In this document: positions 46,997-56,006 of the stretch, one piece after another
Numbering within the stretch: position 1 is the first letter of the stretch
Layout of the letters: the number at the start of each line of letters is the position of its first letter
From: Candidatus Bilophila faecipullorum
GTDB taxonomy: Bacteria > Desulfobacterota > Desulfovibrionia > Desulfovibrionales > Desulfovibrionaceae
NCBI GenBank assembly: GCA_944326695.1
Contig: CALVEZ010000001.1
Location: 1-64,000, forward strand
Reading direction: 5' to 3'
DNA: 64,000 nucleotides
Notes under the pieces: generated by a model
Databases searched by the model: none
The model's input: the letters and a program-made list of their open reading frames with translations, nothing else
Told to the model about the DNA's origin: nothing
Program-made: the position numbers and the translations under genes

Positions 46997-47689
46997 ATGA
47001 TTTTTCCCGCGGATCAGGAGCCTTTTTCCCGTTCCCGTTTCGTCTTCGACCTCGACGGAACGCTGGTCGACACCGCGCCGGACATCCTCGGCCTGCTGGC
47101 CGCCGTGCTGCGCGAAAACGGCTATCCGACGCCTCCCCTTTCCCGCGACATCATCGGGCCGCCGCTGGAGGACATCGTGCACGGCGTCTGCCCCGACGCG
47201 CCGAAAGAGGAACTGCACCGTCTTATCGGCATCTACCGGGGACGCTACGCCGCCTGCGATTACGCGCAGAGCACCGTCTTTCCGGGCATCATCCCTCTGC
47301 TTGAACGCCTGCGCGACCTCGGGGGGCGACTCTACGTGGCCACCAACAAGCCCGAGGCCATCTCGCGCCGCCTGCTCGCCATCAAGGGGCTCGACCTCTT
47401 CGACGACATCGTGTCCGCCGATTCCCTGCCGGGGACGCCGCTCTCCAAAAGGGACATGCTGCGCCTGCTCATGAACCGCCACGGCTTCGCTCCCGCCGAA
47501 GGCGTCATGTGCGGGGACTCCGTGCTCGACCTGCGCGGCGCGCGGGAAGCGGGCCTGTTCTCCGTGGCCGCGCTCTACGGCTACGGCAAGCCCGAGGCGC
47601 TGCTTCTGGAACGCCCCGACCGCCTTGCCGACGACCCGGCATGGACCACGCTGCGTCCCCTCCCCCTCTCTCCAAGGTTCGATTCATGA
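46997..47689 (+). CDS. HAD phosphatase, phosphoglycolate-phosphatase-like
   Basis: 230 aa from the ATG at 46997 (CAAGGAG upstream). HAD signature FDLDGTLVDTAPD (D18, D20), cap domain, motif II Thr in VATNKPE, motif III Lys and the acidic motif GDSVLD. It is close to Gph/PpaX-type phosphatases that dephosphorylate small phosphosugars or phosphoglycolate. It is translationally coupled to the DeoR regulator (ATGA overlap). In this cluster it may drain a toxic phosphorylated intermediate of the TRAP-linked pathway. Confidence 0.85.
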   Translation: MIFPADQEPFSRSRFVFDLDGTLVDTAPDILGLLAAVLRENGYPTPPLSRDIIGPPLEDIVHGVCPDAPKEELHRLIGIYRGRYAACDYAQSTVFPGIIPLLERLRDLGGRLYVATNKPEAISRRLLAIKGLDLFDDIVSADSLPGTPLSKRDMLRLLMNRHGFAPAEGVMCGDSVLDLRGAREAGLFSVAALYGYGKPEALLLERPDRLADDPAWTTLRPLPLSPRFDS

Positions 47690-48447
47690 AACAGGAAAAC
47701 CGCCACCAGGCCATTCTCTACGCCGTCATGCGGCAAGGCTACGTGTCCATTGATTCGCTGGCCGAGGAGCTCGGCGTCTCGTCCCAGACCATCCGCCGCG
47801 ACATCACGGAACTGGACCGCACCGGGATGCTCGAACGCAGGCCCGGCGGCGCGAGCTGCCGCACCACCATCCTGAACAGCGCCTACGACGCCCGACAGGT
47901 GGAGGACTTCAAGGAAAAGGAACGCATCGCCCGGACCATCGCCGCTTATGTCCCGGACAACAGCTCGATATTCCTGACCCTCGGGACCACGGTCGAGGTC
48001 ATCGCCTGCGCGCTGCTCGAACGCTCGGGACTGATGGTCATCACCAACAACGTGGTGGCCGCCCTAACCCTGAACAAGAAAACCGACTTCGAGGTTGTGC
48101 TGGCCTCCGGCTACATGCGCAAGAGCAGCAACGGGCTGGTCGGGGAAAGTACCATCGAGTTCGTCAACGGATTCCAGTGCGACTACGTGATCACCAGCGT
48201 GGGCGGCATCAGCGAGGCGGACGGCTACCTCCTCGACTACCACACCGCCGACGTCAGCGTGGCCCAGTCCATGATGCGCAACGCCAACAAGGTCCTTCTC
48301 GCCGCCAGCCGTTCCAAGTTCGCGCGCAAGGCCGTGGTGCGGGTCGCGCCCATGAAACGCGTGGACGTACTCTTTACGAATGATCCCATGCCGCCGCGTC
48401 TGGAGGAACTGGCGCAGCAGGCGGGCGTCGAGCTTATCGGCTGTTAG
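47686..48447 (+). CDS. DeoR-family sugar-pathway repressor
   Basis: 253 aa. HTH at 17-45 (YVSIDSLAEELGVSSQTIRR, then DITEL), followed by the DeoRC effector domain with LGTTVEVIACAL and SVGGISEADGYLLDYH. These repressors sense phosphorylated sugars. Starting inside the HAD gene's stop codon and lying just before the TRAP operon, it is the natural repressor of the locus. An AT-rich near-palindrome at 48509-48521 is a candidate binding site. Confidence 0.88.
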   Translation: MKQENRHQAILYAVMRQGYVSIDSLAEELGVSSQTIRRDITELDRTGMLERRPGGASCRTTILNSAYDARQVEDFKEKERIARTIAAYVPDNSSIFLTLGTTVEVIACALLERSGLMVITNNVVAALTLNKKTDFEVVLASGYMRKSSNGLVGESTIEFVNGFQCDYVITSVGGISEADGYLLDYHTADVSVAQSMMRNANKVLLAASRSKFARKAVVRVAPMKRVDVLFTNDPMPPRLEELAQQAGVELIGC

Positions 48448-48508
48448 ATGTCAAAAGAATGACAAACATAACTTTTCACGTACGATTTACGCAAAGAAGC
48501 ATAATCCG

Positions 48509-48521
48509 AATATCATATTGA
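48509..48521. promoter_or_regulatory. Candidate operator shared with 43255
   Basis: AATATCATATTGA is exactly the reverse complement of 13 bases in the palindrome before the sigma-54 activator gene. It lies within a 6-3-6 palindrome (ATATCA.TAT.TGATAT). Confidence 0.4.
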
Positions 48522-48537
48522 TATAAAAATAAAAATG

Positions 48538-48580
48538 AAGACATTCACGAAAAACGCCTCTTTCGTGGATGTCTTTTTTT
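48538..48580 (+). terminator. Terminator after deoR-like gene
   Basis: AAGACAT.CACGAAA pairs with TTTCGTG.ATGTCTT, followed by TTTTTT. Confidence 0.85.
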
Positions 48581-48600
48581 GTACATTTTTTGAAAACAGA

Positions 48601-48629
48601 TTGACACAAATAAGGCGATGAGGAATAGG
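48601..48629 (+). promoter_or_regulatory. Candidate sigma-70 promoter of TRAP operon
   Basis: Consensus TTGACA (48601-48606), 17 bases, AATAGG (48624-48629). The -10 is poor, so an activator or the sigma-54 element at 48695 may be needed. Confidence 0.4.
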
Positions 48630-48694
48630 ATCAAATCATCCTTGACGAGTTCTCCTGCTCTTTGACCGTTCTCGACCCACCTCATGTTCCTTCA

Positions 48695-48708
48695 GGATCA
48701 GGCTTTGC
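48695..48708 (+). promoter_or_regulatory. Candidate sigma-54 promoter of TRAP operon
   Basis: GG (48695-48696), 10 bases, TTTGC ending at 48708. The -12 half is good (TTTGCA), the -24 half is AGGATC in place of TGGCAC. The start codon of dctP lies about 35 bases after the predicted start. Confidence 0.4.
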
Positions 48709-48754
48709 AAGGCAGAGTGTGATCTTCTTAACCGCAACAACAGAGGAGTCCGGT

Positions 48755-49777
48755 ATGCGTAAAGGTTTCGTCACCCTCATGCTCGCGCTGTGCTGTGCGT
48801 GGATGGTCTCCGCGCCCGTCACCGCCGACGCCGCCGACAAGATCGTCATCCGCTTCGCCCACAGCAACACCCCCACGGACATGGACCCCTACCATGCCCT
48901 CGTCACCAAAATGCAGGACAAGCTCGCCCAGAAGCTCGGCGCGGATCGCGTGGAGATTCAGGAATTCCCCGCCGGGCAGATCGGCAGCGAAGAGCGCAGC
49001 TTTCAGGACGTGCAGCAGGGCATCCTCCAGATGACGGTGCTGGCGGTCAACAACGCCTCCATCTTCGCGCCCTCCCTCGGCGCCTTCGACCTGCCCTACA
49101 TCTTCAAGAACGTAAAGGAATTCGACGATTGCGTCGAACAGAACTGGGACCTCATCAACAAGCGCATGGAAGCCGAAAGCGGCACCGTGGCCATCGCGTG
49201 GCATTCGCAGGGCTTCCGCTTCATCACCAACAGCAAGCAGCCCGTCACCACGCTGAAAGACCTCGCGCCCGTCAAAATCCGCACGCCCAACAACCCGATC
49301 ATGATCGGCGTGTACCGCGCGTGGGGCACCGCCCCGGTCCCGATGGCCATGGACGAAACCTTCAACGCCCTGCAGCAGAAGGTCGTGGATGGGCAGGACA
49401 ACCCCCTCGTCTCCATCGCCACCAACCGCTTCTATGAAGTCCAGAAGTACATCACCGAACCCCACTACAAGCTGTGGACCGGCCCCGTGGTGGTCAGCGC
49501 CGAATGGCTGCGCTCCCTGCCCGAAGACGTGCAGAAGGCCATCATCGAAGCCGGACGCGAAACGACCGTGGAAATGCGCGATCTGCTCGACAAGCAGGAA
49601 ACGGCCTCCCGCGCCTTCCTCAAGGAAAAGGGCATGGTCTTCTGCGGCGTGCCCGCGGACGAGGACGAATGGATGAAGCGCGCCGTCGGTATCTGGCCCG
49701 AGTTCTACCCCCAGATCAAGAACATGGAAATCGTCGAGGCGTTCATGAAGACGCTTGGACGCGAACTCCCCCGCTAA
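48755..49777 (+). CDS. dctP: TRAP transporter solute-binding protein
   Basis: 340 aa from the ATG at 48755 (AGAGGAG upstream). Signal peptide MRKGFVTLMLALCCAWMVSA. DctP fold: KIVIRFAHSNTPTDMDPYHA, EIQEFPAGQIGSEERSFQDV and the family Arg in APVKIRTPNNPIMI that clamps a ligand carboxylate. It binds the periplasmic substrate for DctQM. The downstream enzymes suggest a sugar acid or related polyol-acid. First gene of the operon. Confidence 0.93.
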   Translation: MRKGFVTLMLALCCAWMVSAPVTADAADKIVIRFAHSNTPTDMDPYHALVTKMQDKLAQKLGADRVEIQEFPAGQIGSEERSFQDVQQGILQMTVLAVNNASIFAPSLGAFDLPYIFKNVKEFDDCVEQNWDLINKRMEAESGTVAIAWHSQGFRFITNSKQPVTTLKDLAPVKIRTPNNPIMIGVYRAWGTAPVPMAMDETFNALQQKVVDGQDNPLVSIATNRFYEVQKYITEPHYKLWTGPVVVSAEWLRSLPEDVQKAIIEAGRETTVEMRDLLDKQETASRAFLKEKGMVFCGVPADEDEWMKRAVGIWPEFYPQIKNMEIVEAFMKTLGRELPR

Positions 49778-49825
49778 GGCATCAACGGGCGGCCCGCCCC
49801 ACGCGGGCCGCCGCCGGAGACTTCG

Positions 49826-50341
49826 ATGAAAAAAACGCTGCACTGGCTCGACGCTCATTTTGAGGATGCGTTGTGCGGGGCGCTCCTCGTCGGCATCATG
49901 ATCATGCTCATGGCGCAAGTGGTCGTGCGTTTCCTGTTCGGCCACGGGCTCACCGCCTCCGAGGAGCTGTGCCGCTTTTCCTTCCTCTACATGGTCTATT
50001 TCGCGGCCAGCCTCGTGGCCTGCAAGGGCGCGCACATCCGCGTGACCGCGCACACCCGGCGTCTGCCCTCGTCCGTACGGGTGGGCCTGCTCATGCTGGC
50101 CGATCTGTGCTGGCTCGCCTTCAACGCCACGGTGATCTATCAGGGCGTCCTCCTGCTCCACAGCATGGCGGCCCGGCCGATGGTCTCGGGCAGCATGCTG
50201 CTCGATCTGCGCTACGTCTATGTGGCCGTCCCCGCGGCCTTCCTGCTCCAGAGCTTCCGCATCCTCCAGCGCTGGGCGCGGCACTTCCGGGGCCGTCTGT
50301 CCGTTCTGGGCGACGAGGCCAACGACATAAAGGAGGTCTAG
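49826..50341 (+). CDS. dctQ: TRAP transporter small permease
   Basis: 171 aa with four membrane segments (about 21-42, 50-70, 86-108, 128-148). The DctQ motif region ASEELCRFSFLYMVYFAASL is present. It is the scaffold subunit for DctM. GCCGGAGAC lies before the ATG; the next gene starts after one base, so the pair is coupled. Confidence 0.9.
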   Translation: MKKTLHWLDAHFEDALCGALLVGIMIMLMAQVVVRFLFGHGLTASEELCRFSFLYMVYFAASLVACKGAHIRVTAHTRRLPSSVRVGLLMLADLCWLAFNATVIYQGVLLLHSMAARPMVSGSMLLDLRYVYVAVPAAFLLQSFRILQRWARHFRGRLSVLGDEANDIKEV

Positions 50342-50342
50342 C

Positions 50343-51629
50343 ATGTCCGCCGATACAACCCTGTGGATCATCATGGCCGCCTGCCTCGTCATCGGCTGCC
50401 CCATTTTCGTCTCGCTGGGCGTGGCCTCCACGGTCGCGCTCCTGCTCACCAACATCCCCATGCGCATCGTCGCCCTCGACATGCTCAAGGTCATGGACAT
50501 GTTCCCGCTGCTGGCCGTGGTCGGCTTCATCTTTGCGGGCGCGCTCATGGAAAAAGGCGGCATGGCCCGGCAGATCGTGGACATCGCCTCCCTTTTCGTG
50601 GGCCGGATACGCGGCGGCCTCGGCATCACCACCATCCTCGGCTGCCTTTTCTTCGCGGCCATGATCGGCTCCGGCCCCGGCACGGTGGCCGCCATGGGCA
50701 GCATCATGATCCCGACGATGGTCCGGCGCGGCTATTCGCCGGAATACGCGGCGGGCGTCTGCGCCACGGGCGGCACCCTCGGCATCCTCATTCCGCCGAG
50801 CAACCCCATGATCATCTACGGGATCATCGCCAGCACCTCGATCTCGGCCCTCTTCACGGCGGGCTTCGTGCCGGGCTTCCTGCTCGGGCTCCTGATGATG
50901 GGTATGGCCTATCTGCTGGCCCGGCGTTCCGGCTTCACGGGCGCGGCGGAGGGCGACGCCGAGGCCCGCTTCTGGCCCCTCTTCCGGCGCAACTTCTTCT
51001 CGCTCATGGCTCCGGTGATCATCCTCGGCAGCATCTACGCGGGCATCTGCACGCCGGTGGAAGCCTCTGTGGTCGCGGTCTTCTACGCCCTCTTCGTCGG
51101 GGCCTGCATCACCCGCGAGCTGCGCATCCCCCAGATATGGGACGCCATCAAGCTGACCAACGTGTCGGCGGGCACGATCATCATCGTGCTCGGCGTGTCC
51201 ACGCTCTTCGGGCGCATCCTGACCATGCAGCGCATCCCGCACCAACTCGCCGCCGCCATGATGAACCTGACGGACAACCCCTTCGTCATCCTGCTGCTCA
51301 TCGGCCTGCTGCTGCTTTTCCTCGGCATGTTCATGGAAACGCTCGCGACCATCGTCATCCTCGCGCCCATCTTCCTGCCCCTGATCACGCGCGTGGGCAT
51401 CGATCCGGTCTTCTTCGGCATCTTCTGGGTCATCACCAACGAAGTGGCCCTGCTCTCCCCGCCCCTCGGGGTCAACCTCTTCATCGCCCAAAACCTGTCG
51501 GGGATCAGTTTCGAGCGGGTGGCGCGGGGCGCGCTGCCCTACATGCTGCTCATCATCAGCTTCATCCTCGTACTGATCCTCGTGCCCGACCTCGTCCTGT
51601 GGCTTCCGCGCCTTACGGGACAATACTGA
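50343..51629 (+). CDS. dctM: TRAP transporter large permease
   Basis: 428 aa, about 11-12 membrane segments with the DctM signatures GSGPGTVAAMGSIMIPTMV, YAAGVCATGGTLGILIPPSN and AIVIL-type repeats near 330-350. It carries out sodium-coupled import of the DctP-bound acid. The preceding AAGGAGG within the end of dctQ serves as its ribosome binding site. Confidence 0.93.
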   Translation: MSADTTLWIIMAACLVIGCPIFVSLGVASTVALLLTNIPMRIVALDMLKVMDMFPLLAVVGFIFAGALMEKGGMARQIVDIASLFVGRIRGGLGITTILGCLFFAAMIGSGPGTVAAMGSIMIPTMVRRGYSPEYAAGVCATGGTLGILIPPSNPMIIYGIIASTSISALFTAGFVPGFLLGLLMMGMAYLLARRSGFTGAAEGDAEARFWPLFRRNFFSLMAPVIILGSIYAGICTPVEASVVAVFYALFVGACITRELRIPQIWDAIKLTNVSAGTIIIVLGVSTLFGRILTMQRIPHQLAAAMMNLTDNPFVILLLIGLLLLFLGMFMETLATIVILAPIFLPLITRVGIDPVFFGIFWVITNEVALLSPPLGVNLFIAQNLSGISFERVARGALPYMLLIISFILVLILVPDLVLWLPRLTGQY

Positions 51630-51754
51630 CGCCTGTTCCCCGGCTTCGCCGGGCCACATACACGGGCCGCAACGCCCTCGGCGCGGCTTTTGCGCCGAGG
51701 CGGACGCGGCAGGACCCTTTTACCGGATAATCAGGCATTCCGGGAGATTGCAAC

Positions 51755-53671
51755 ATGCCAAAACCATTTGATCTGATCTGTATCGGCCGCTCCTGCGTGG
51801 ACCTGTACAGCGTGGAATTCGGGGTTCCGCTCGAACGGGCCATGACCTTCACCAAATCCGTGGGCGGCAGCCCCATGAACATCGCCATCGGCACGTCCCG
51901 CCTCGGCCTGCGCGTGGGGGCGATCACGGGCGTGGGCAAGGAAGACAACGGCCGTTACCTGAAATGGCAGCTTGCCAGCGAAGGCGTGGACGTGAGCGCC
52001 GTCAAGACCGACCCGGACCGCCTCACCGCCATGGTCCTTCTGAGCATCCGCGGCGACAACGACTTCCCCCTGATCCAGTACCGCGAAAAGTGCGCCGATA
52101 TGGGCCTGCTCCCGGAAGACATCGATCCCGCCTATCTCGCCAAGGCCGAGGCCGTGCTCGTCACCGGCACCCACCTCTCCCGCGAGGGCGTGCGCGCCGC
52201 CACGCATAAAGTTCTTGAAACGGCGCAAAGGCTCGGCCTGAAGTGCATCCTCGACATCGACTTCCGGCCCAACCTCTGGGGCCTGCAAGGACACGACGCG
52301 GGATCGAGCCGCTGGGCCGAGGCGTCCGAAGCCGTCACCGCCGAATTCCGCAAGGTGCTCCCCTACTTCGATCTCATCGTTGGCACGGAGGAGGAGTTCT
52401 TCATCGCGGGCGGCAAGACCGAGGCCATCGCCGCGCTGCGCGAGGTGCGCAAGCTCACGGCGGCAACCCTCGTCTTCAAGCTCGGGGAACGCGGCTGCGC
52501 CGTGCTGCCCGGCGACATCCCGGACGACTTCACGGACGACGTGGTCTACCCCGGCTTTCCGGTGAAGGTCTACAACTCCATCGGCGCGGGCGACGGCTTC
52601 ATGTCCGGTTTCCTGCGCGGCTGGCTGCGCGGCGAGGACGCCGCCACCTGCTCGCGCTACGCCAACGCCGCGGGCGCGTTCGCAGTATCCCGCCTCGGCT
52701 GCTCCTGCGCCTATCCGAGCTGGGCGGAGCTGCAATATTTCCTCAAGCACGGCAGCGAGCACAAATGGCTGCGCGAAGACGCCATGCTCGAACAAATCCA
52801 CTGGGCCACCAACCGCCGCAACAAGTGGCGCAAGCTGGCCGTCTTCGCCTTTGACCACCGCGAGCCCTTCGCCGCCCTCGCCGCGGAAACGGGCAAGGGC
52901 CCCCAGGACATCGCCGCCTTCAAGAAGCTGGCGTTCCGGGCGGTGACCGAAGCGGCCGAGGACGAAGCCGCGCAGAGCATGGACCTCGGCATCCTTGTGG
53001 ACGACATCTATGGCCGCGACGTCCTCTTCGAGAGCAACCGCCATCCCTTCTGGGTGGGCCGCTCCATCGAAAAGACCGGTTGCAGCCCGCTGGCCTTCGA
53101 GGGCGGCGCGGACGTGGGGACGACGCTCCAGACGTGGCCGGAAAACCATGTGGTGAAATGCCTTTTCCGCCCCACCCCGGAGGACGGCGAGGCCGTCACG
53201 CAGGAAAACGAACGTCAGTTGCGCCGCCTCTTTGCGGGGGCGAGGGGCAGCGGACACGATCTGCTCCTCGAAATCATCGTCGAGCGGGCGGCATCCCCCG
53301 AGCAGGCCGACGCGCTTCTGCTCGACTGGATGCGCCGTTGCTACGAGCTGGGCGTCTACCCGGATTACTGGAAAATCCTGCCCCCCGCCCAACGCGCCAC
53401 GTGGGACGCGCTGGAGCGGCTCATTGAAGCCTACGATCCATACTGCCGCGGCATCCTCCTCCTCGGCTACAACGCTTCGGAAGAGGCGCTCATGGACAGC
53501 TTCGCGCACACGCCCGCCTCGTCCCGCGCCCTCGGCTTCGCCATCGGCAGGAGCATCTTTCTGGAGCCCGCCCGCCGCTGGTTCGCGGGCGAGCTTTCCG
53601 ACGCCGAGGCCGTCGCCTCCATGCGCGCCCGCTTCCTGCGGCTCATCGAGGCATGGAACCGGCATCGCTGA
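51755..53671 (+). CDS. iolC: Bifunctional deoxygluconokinase/aldolase-like (IolC-DUF2090)
   Basis: 638 aa. N-terminal PfkB kinase (1-325): DLICIGRSCVDLYSVE, the GGSPMNIAIG motif and catalytic GAGDGFMSGFL (Asp base). C-terminal DUF2090 aldolase-like TIM barrel (about 345-638): LAVFAFDHREPF, then YDPYCRGILLLG. In inositol catabolism the kinase phosphorylates 5-dehydro-2-deoxygluconate and the barrel cleaves it. The other iol genes (iolB, iolD, iolG) are absent, so the true substrate may be a related deoxy-keto acid. It follows the TRAP genes on the same strand. Confidence 0.88.
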   Translation: MPKPFDLICIGRSCVDLYSVEFGVPLERAMTFTKSVGGSPMNIAIGTSRLGLRVGAITGVGKEDNGRYLKWQLASEGVDVSAVKTDPDRLTAMVLLSIRGDNDFPLIQYREKCADMGLLPEDIDPAYLAKAEAVLVTGTHLSREGVRAATHKVLETAQRLGLKCILDIDFRPNLWGLQGHDAGSSRWAEASEAVTAEFRKVLPYFDLIVGTEEEFFIAGGKTEAIAALREVRKLTAATLVFKLGERGCAVLPGDIPDDFTDDVVYPGFPVKVYNSIGAGDGFMSGFLRGWLRGEDAATCSRYANAAGAFAVSRLGCSCAYPSWAELQYFLKHGSEHKWLREDAMLEQIHWATNRRNKWRKLAVFAFDHREPFAALAAETGKGPQDIAAFKKLAFRAVTEAAEDEAAQSMDLGILVDDIYGRDVLFESNRHPFWVGRSIEKTGCSPLAFEGGADVGTTLQTWPENHVVKCLFRPTPEDGEAVTQENERQLRRLFAGARGSGHDLLLEIIVERAASPEQADALLLDWMRRCYELGVYPDYWKILPPAQRATWDALERLIEAYDPYCRGILLLGYNASEEALMDSFAHTPASSRALGFAIGRSIFLEPARRWFAGELSDAEAVASMRARFLRLIEAWNRHR

Positions 53672-53733
53672 AATCCCCCTACCCCCGCCCGCCCCGCACC
53701 CCCCGGCGGGGCGGGCCTTCAAGGACATTCGTC

Positions 53734-54774
53734 ATGAAAGCATGTGTGCTCTACGGCCCCAAGGACCTGCGCATCGAAGAGCGCCCTCTGCCGGAACCCG
53801 CGCCGGGGCATGTCCGCCTGCGCATGGGCGGCGTGGGCATCTGCGGCAGCGATCTCCACTATTACCATATTGGCCGCGTGGGTAACGCCGTGGTGCGCGA
53901 GCCCATGATCCTCGGCCATGAAATCAGCGGCGTTGTGGACGCCGTGGGCCCGGGCACGGACGGCCTGCTCCCCGGCCAGAAAGTCATCGTCAACCCCTCC
54001 GACGAGTGCGGGACCTGCGAGTGGTGCCGTTCCGGGCGGCAGAACCTCTGCCCCTCCCTGCGCTACTACGGCTCGGCGGCCCGCACCCCGCACGTGCAGG
54101 GCGTCATGGCCGAATACCCGCTGGTGCAGGCGCGGCAATGCGTGGTCATCGACGACGCCGTCCCCCTGACGCTGGCCGCCTGCGTCGAGCCGCTCGCCAT
54201 CGCCCTGCACGCCGCGTCCCGCGCCGGGAACCTCCTCGGCAAGCGCGTTTTCGTGAGCGGGGCCGGGCCCGTGGGCTGCCTCATCGCGGCGGTCGCCCGG
54301 CTGAACGGCGCGGCCTCGGTCTGCGTCAGCGACATGGAGCGCTTCCCCCTGTCCGTGGCCGGCAAGCTCGGCGCGGACCTCCTCCTTTCCGCCACGGACG
54401 CCGGGGCGCTGGCCGGGCTCGAAAACGGCTGTGACGTCTGTTTCGAGGCGTCCGGGGCCGTCGGCGGCATGAACTCCTGCCTGCGCAGCGTCGCGCCGGG
54501 CGGAACCGTCGTGCATGTGGGCTTCCTGTCGGAAGAGGAGGTCGCCTATCCCGTCAATACGATGGTCATCCGCAAGGAAGTCACGGTCTGCGGCTCGCTG
54601 CGGGCCTATCAGGAATTCCCCCTTGCGGCCCGTCTCGTGGCCTCGGGCCGCCTCGACCTCACGCCGCTCGTGACGGCGGTCTACCCGCTGGAGCAGGCCG
54701 AGGAAGCCATCCTCGCGGCCAGCGACAAGACCCGGTCCATGAAGGTGGTCCTCACCGGCCCCGCAGCGGACTAG
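53734..54774 (+). CDS. Zinc-dependent L-idonate 5-dehydrogenase-like ADH
   Basis: 346 aa. Medium-chain dehydrogenase with catalytic zinc ligands C37 and H62-E63, structural zinc cysteines C92, C95, C98 and C106, and Rossmann motif GAGPVGC. The ICGSDLHYYHIGRVG stretch is typical of the IdnD/sorbitol-dehydrogenase branch. It should oxidise a secondary hydroxyl of a sugar acid or polyol to a keto group, possibly feeding the kinase. Start chosen at 53734 where alignment-like sequence begins (MKACVLYGP). Confidence 0.87.
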   Translation: MKACVLYGPKDLRIEERPLPEPAPGHVRLRMGGVGICGSDLHYYHIGRVGNAVVREPMILGHEISGVVDAVGPGTDGLLPGQKVIVNPSDECGTCEWCRSGRQNLCPSLRYYGSAARTPHVQGVMAEYPLVQARQCVVIDDAVPLTLAACVEPLAIALHAASRAGNLLGKRVFVSGAGPVGCLIAAVARLNGAASVCVSDMERFPLSVAGKLGADLLLSATDAGALAGLENGCDVCFEASGAVGGMNSCLRSVAPGGTVVHVGFLSEEEVAYPVNTMVIRKEVTVCGSLRAYQEFPLAARLVASGRLDLTPLVTAVYPLEQAEEAILAASDKTRSMKVVLTGPAAD

Positions 54775-54801
54775 GGCCTGTACGTACCAAACAAGAAAAG
54801 G

Positions 54802-54873
54802 CTCATTCTTTCGGAGGGTTGCCCGTACTCGGGCGGGAAAGTGGTTTTCCACTAACCCCACAGAAAGAATGAG
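54802..54873. other. Cloverleaf-like structured intergenic element
   Basis: Outer stem of 11 perfect bp (54802-54812 with 54863-54873), an inner stem GGGTT/AACCC (54816-54820 with 54854-54858) and two hairpins inside it: GCCCG.TACT.CGGGC (54821-54834) and AGTGG.TTTT.CCACT (54840-54853). No T-run follows. It lies 200 bases before the isomerase gene. Possible riboswitch/leader or a dispersed palindromic repeat. The rest of 54775-55074 has no gene. Confidence 0.65.
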
Positions 54874-55074
54874 AATATGCGGAAGAGTGCGAACAGGCCG
54901 CAGGAGGCAGCGGCTCCCGGCTCGTCCTCTGCGGCGTCTTCGGGACCTTCGGCAGCCCTCTTCGGGGCACCGCCGGGGAATCGCACATCACAGACACGAA
55001 ACACGCCGCCCCCCCACGAGGACACGACCGCGAAAAGGCTGCGTCCGCAAGGCCCGGCGCAAAAGGAAAAACCT

Positions 55075-55884
55075 ATGCGAGTCAGCATATCCGTGGCTAC
55101 GACGCCGTCGGCCATGCCGCAAATCATGTTTGCGGGCCATTTTGAGGACCATTGCCGCCTGCTCGCCGCCATGGGCTACGAAGGCGTGGACCTCTTTTTC
55201 CCCAACCCGCGCGACGCAGACGCCGAAGCCGCCCGCAAGATACTGGACGGCTGCGGCCTGCGCGCCACCATGCTGGCCGCCGCCGGGGACATCATGGCCG
55301 ACGGCCTCTTTCTGAACGATCCGTCGAGGCGGGCCGAACTGCTGGAACGTTCGCGCCCCCATCTGGAGATGGCCGCGCAACTGGGAGCCATGCCCAACGT
55401 GGGTTTCCTGCGCGGACGGCACGGCAAGCGTCCGGGCGAGAGCCTCCGCCACATGGCGGAAGGGCTGGCCGCCTACTGCGAACTGGCGCAAACGATGGGC
55501 GTCGACGTGCTCCTTGAACCCATCTGCCGGTACGAAATCGACTCCATCCTCACGACCGATCAGGCCATCGAGCTGTGCACGCTGGCGGGCTCGCCGTCCA
55601 ATCTGGGGCTGCTCCTCGATCTTTTCCACATGAACATTGAGGAGCCGTCCGTCTGCGGCGCGATCTGCCGGGCCGGAACGCTGATCCGCCACGTGCATTT
55701 CGTGGACAACACCCGTGCCGTGCCGGGCATGGGCTGCCTGAACCTGCAAGACGTCGTCGCCTGCCTCAAGGCCGTGGGCTACGCAGGCTTTCTCGGCATT
55801 GAGGCCGTGCCCGGCCCCGATCCCGAGGAAAAGGCCCGGCGCGGCCTCGCCTTTACCCGTACGCTCCTCAACGCCGCACCCTGA
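55075..55884 (+). CDS. TIM-barrel sugar isomerase/epimerase
   Basis: 269 aa from the ATG at 55075 (AAAAGGAAAAA upstream). AP-endonuclease-2/xylose-isomerase-like barrel close to hydroxypyruvate isomerase (Hyi): [11 protein letters not shown], the metal Glu in [22 protein letters not shown] with the metal His/Asp, HVHFVDN and FLGIEAVPG. Metal ligands look complete. It probably interconverts keto and aldo forms of a pathway intermediate. Confidence 0.83.
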   Translation: MRVSISVATTPSAMPQIMFAGHFEDHCRLLAAMGYEGVDLFFPNPRDADAEAARKILDGCGLRATMLAAAGDIMADGLFLNDPSRRAELLERSRPHLEMAAQLGAMPNVGFLRGRHGKRPGESLRHMAEGLAAYCELAQTMGVDVLLEPICRYEIDSILTTDQAIELCTLAGSPSNLGLLLDLFHMNIEEPSVCGAICRAGTLIRHVHFVDNTRAVPGMGCLNLQDVVACLKAVGYAGFLGIEAVPGPDPEEKARRGLAFTRTLLNAAP

Positions 55885-56006
55885 ACGGCGGGCCTTTCCC
55901 CGGCCTGTCCCGGCACACGCGGCCAGCCGCCCCCATCGCGGCGAGCGGCGTGACCTTGCGACACACAACGTTACTTTTCGGAAACATTGTAACCAAAGGA
56001 CGCATC

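Noticed and set aside
48728..50707. 659-codon frame opposite dctP-dctQ-dctM
   Set aside because: Spans three recognised genes on the other strand; repetitive composition.
54877..55074. N-terminal extension of the isomerase
   Set aside because: The extension is low-complexity Pro/Ala-rich, and the family-like sequence and ribosome binding site begin at 55075.
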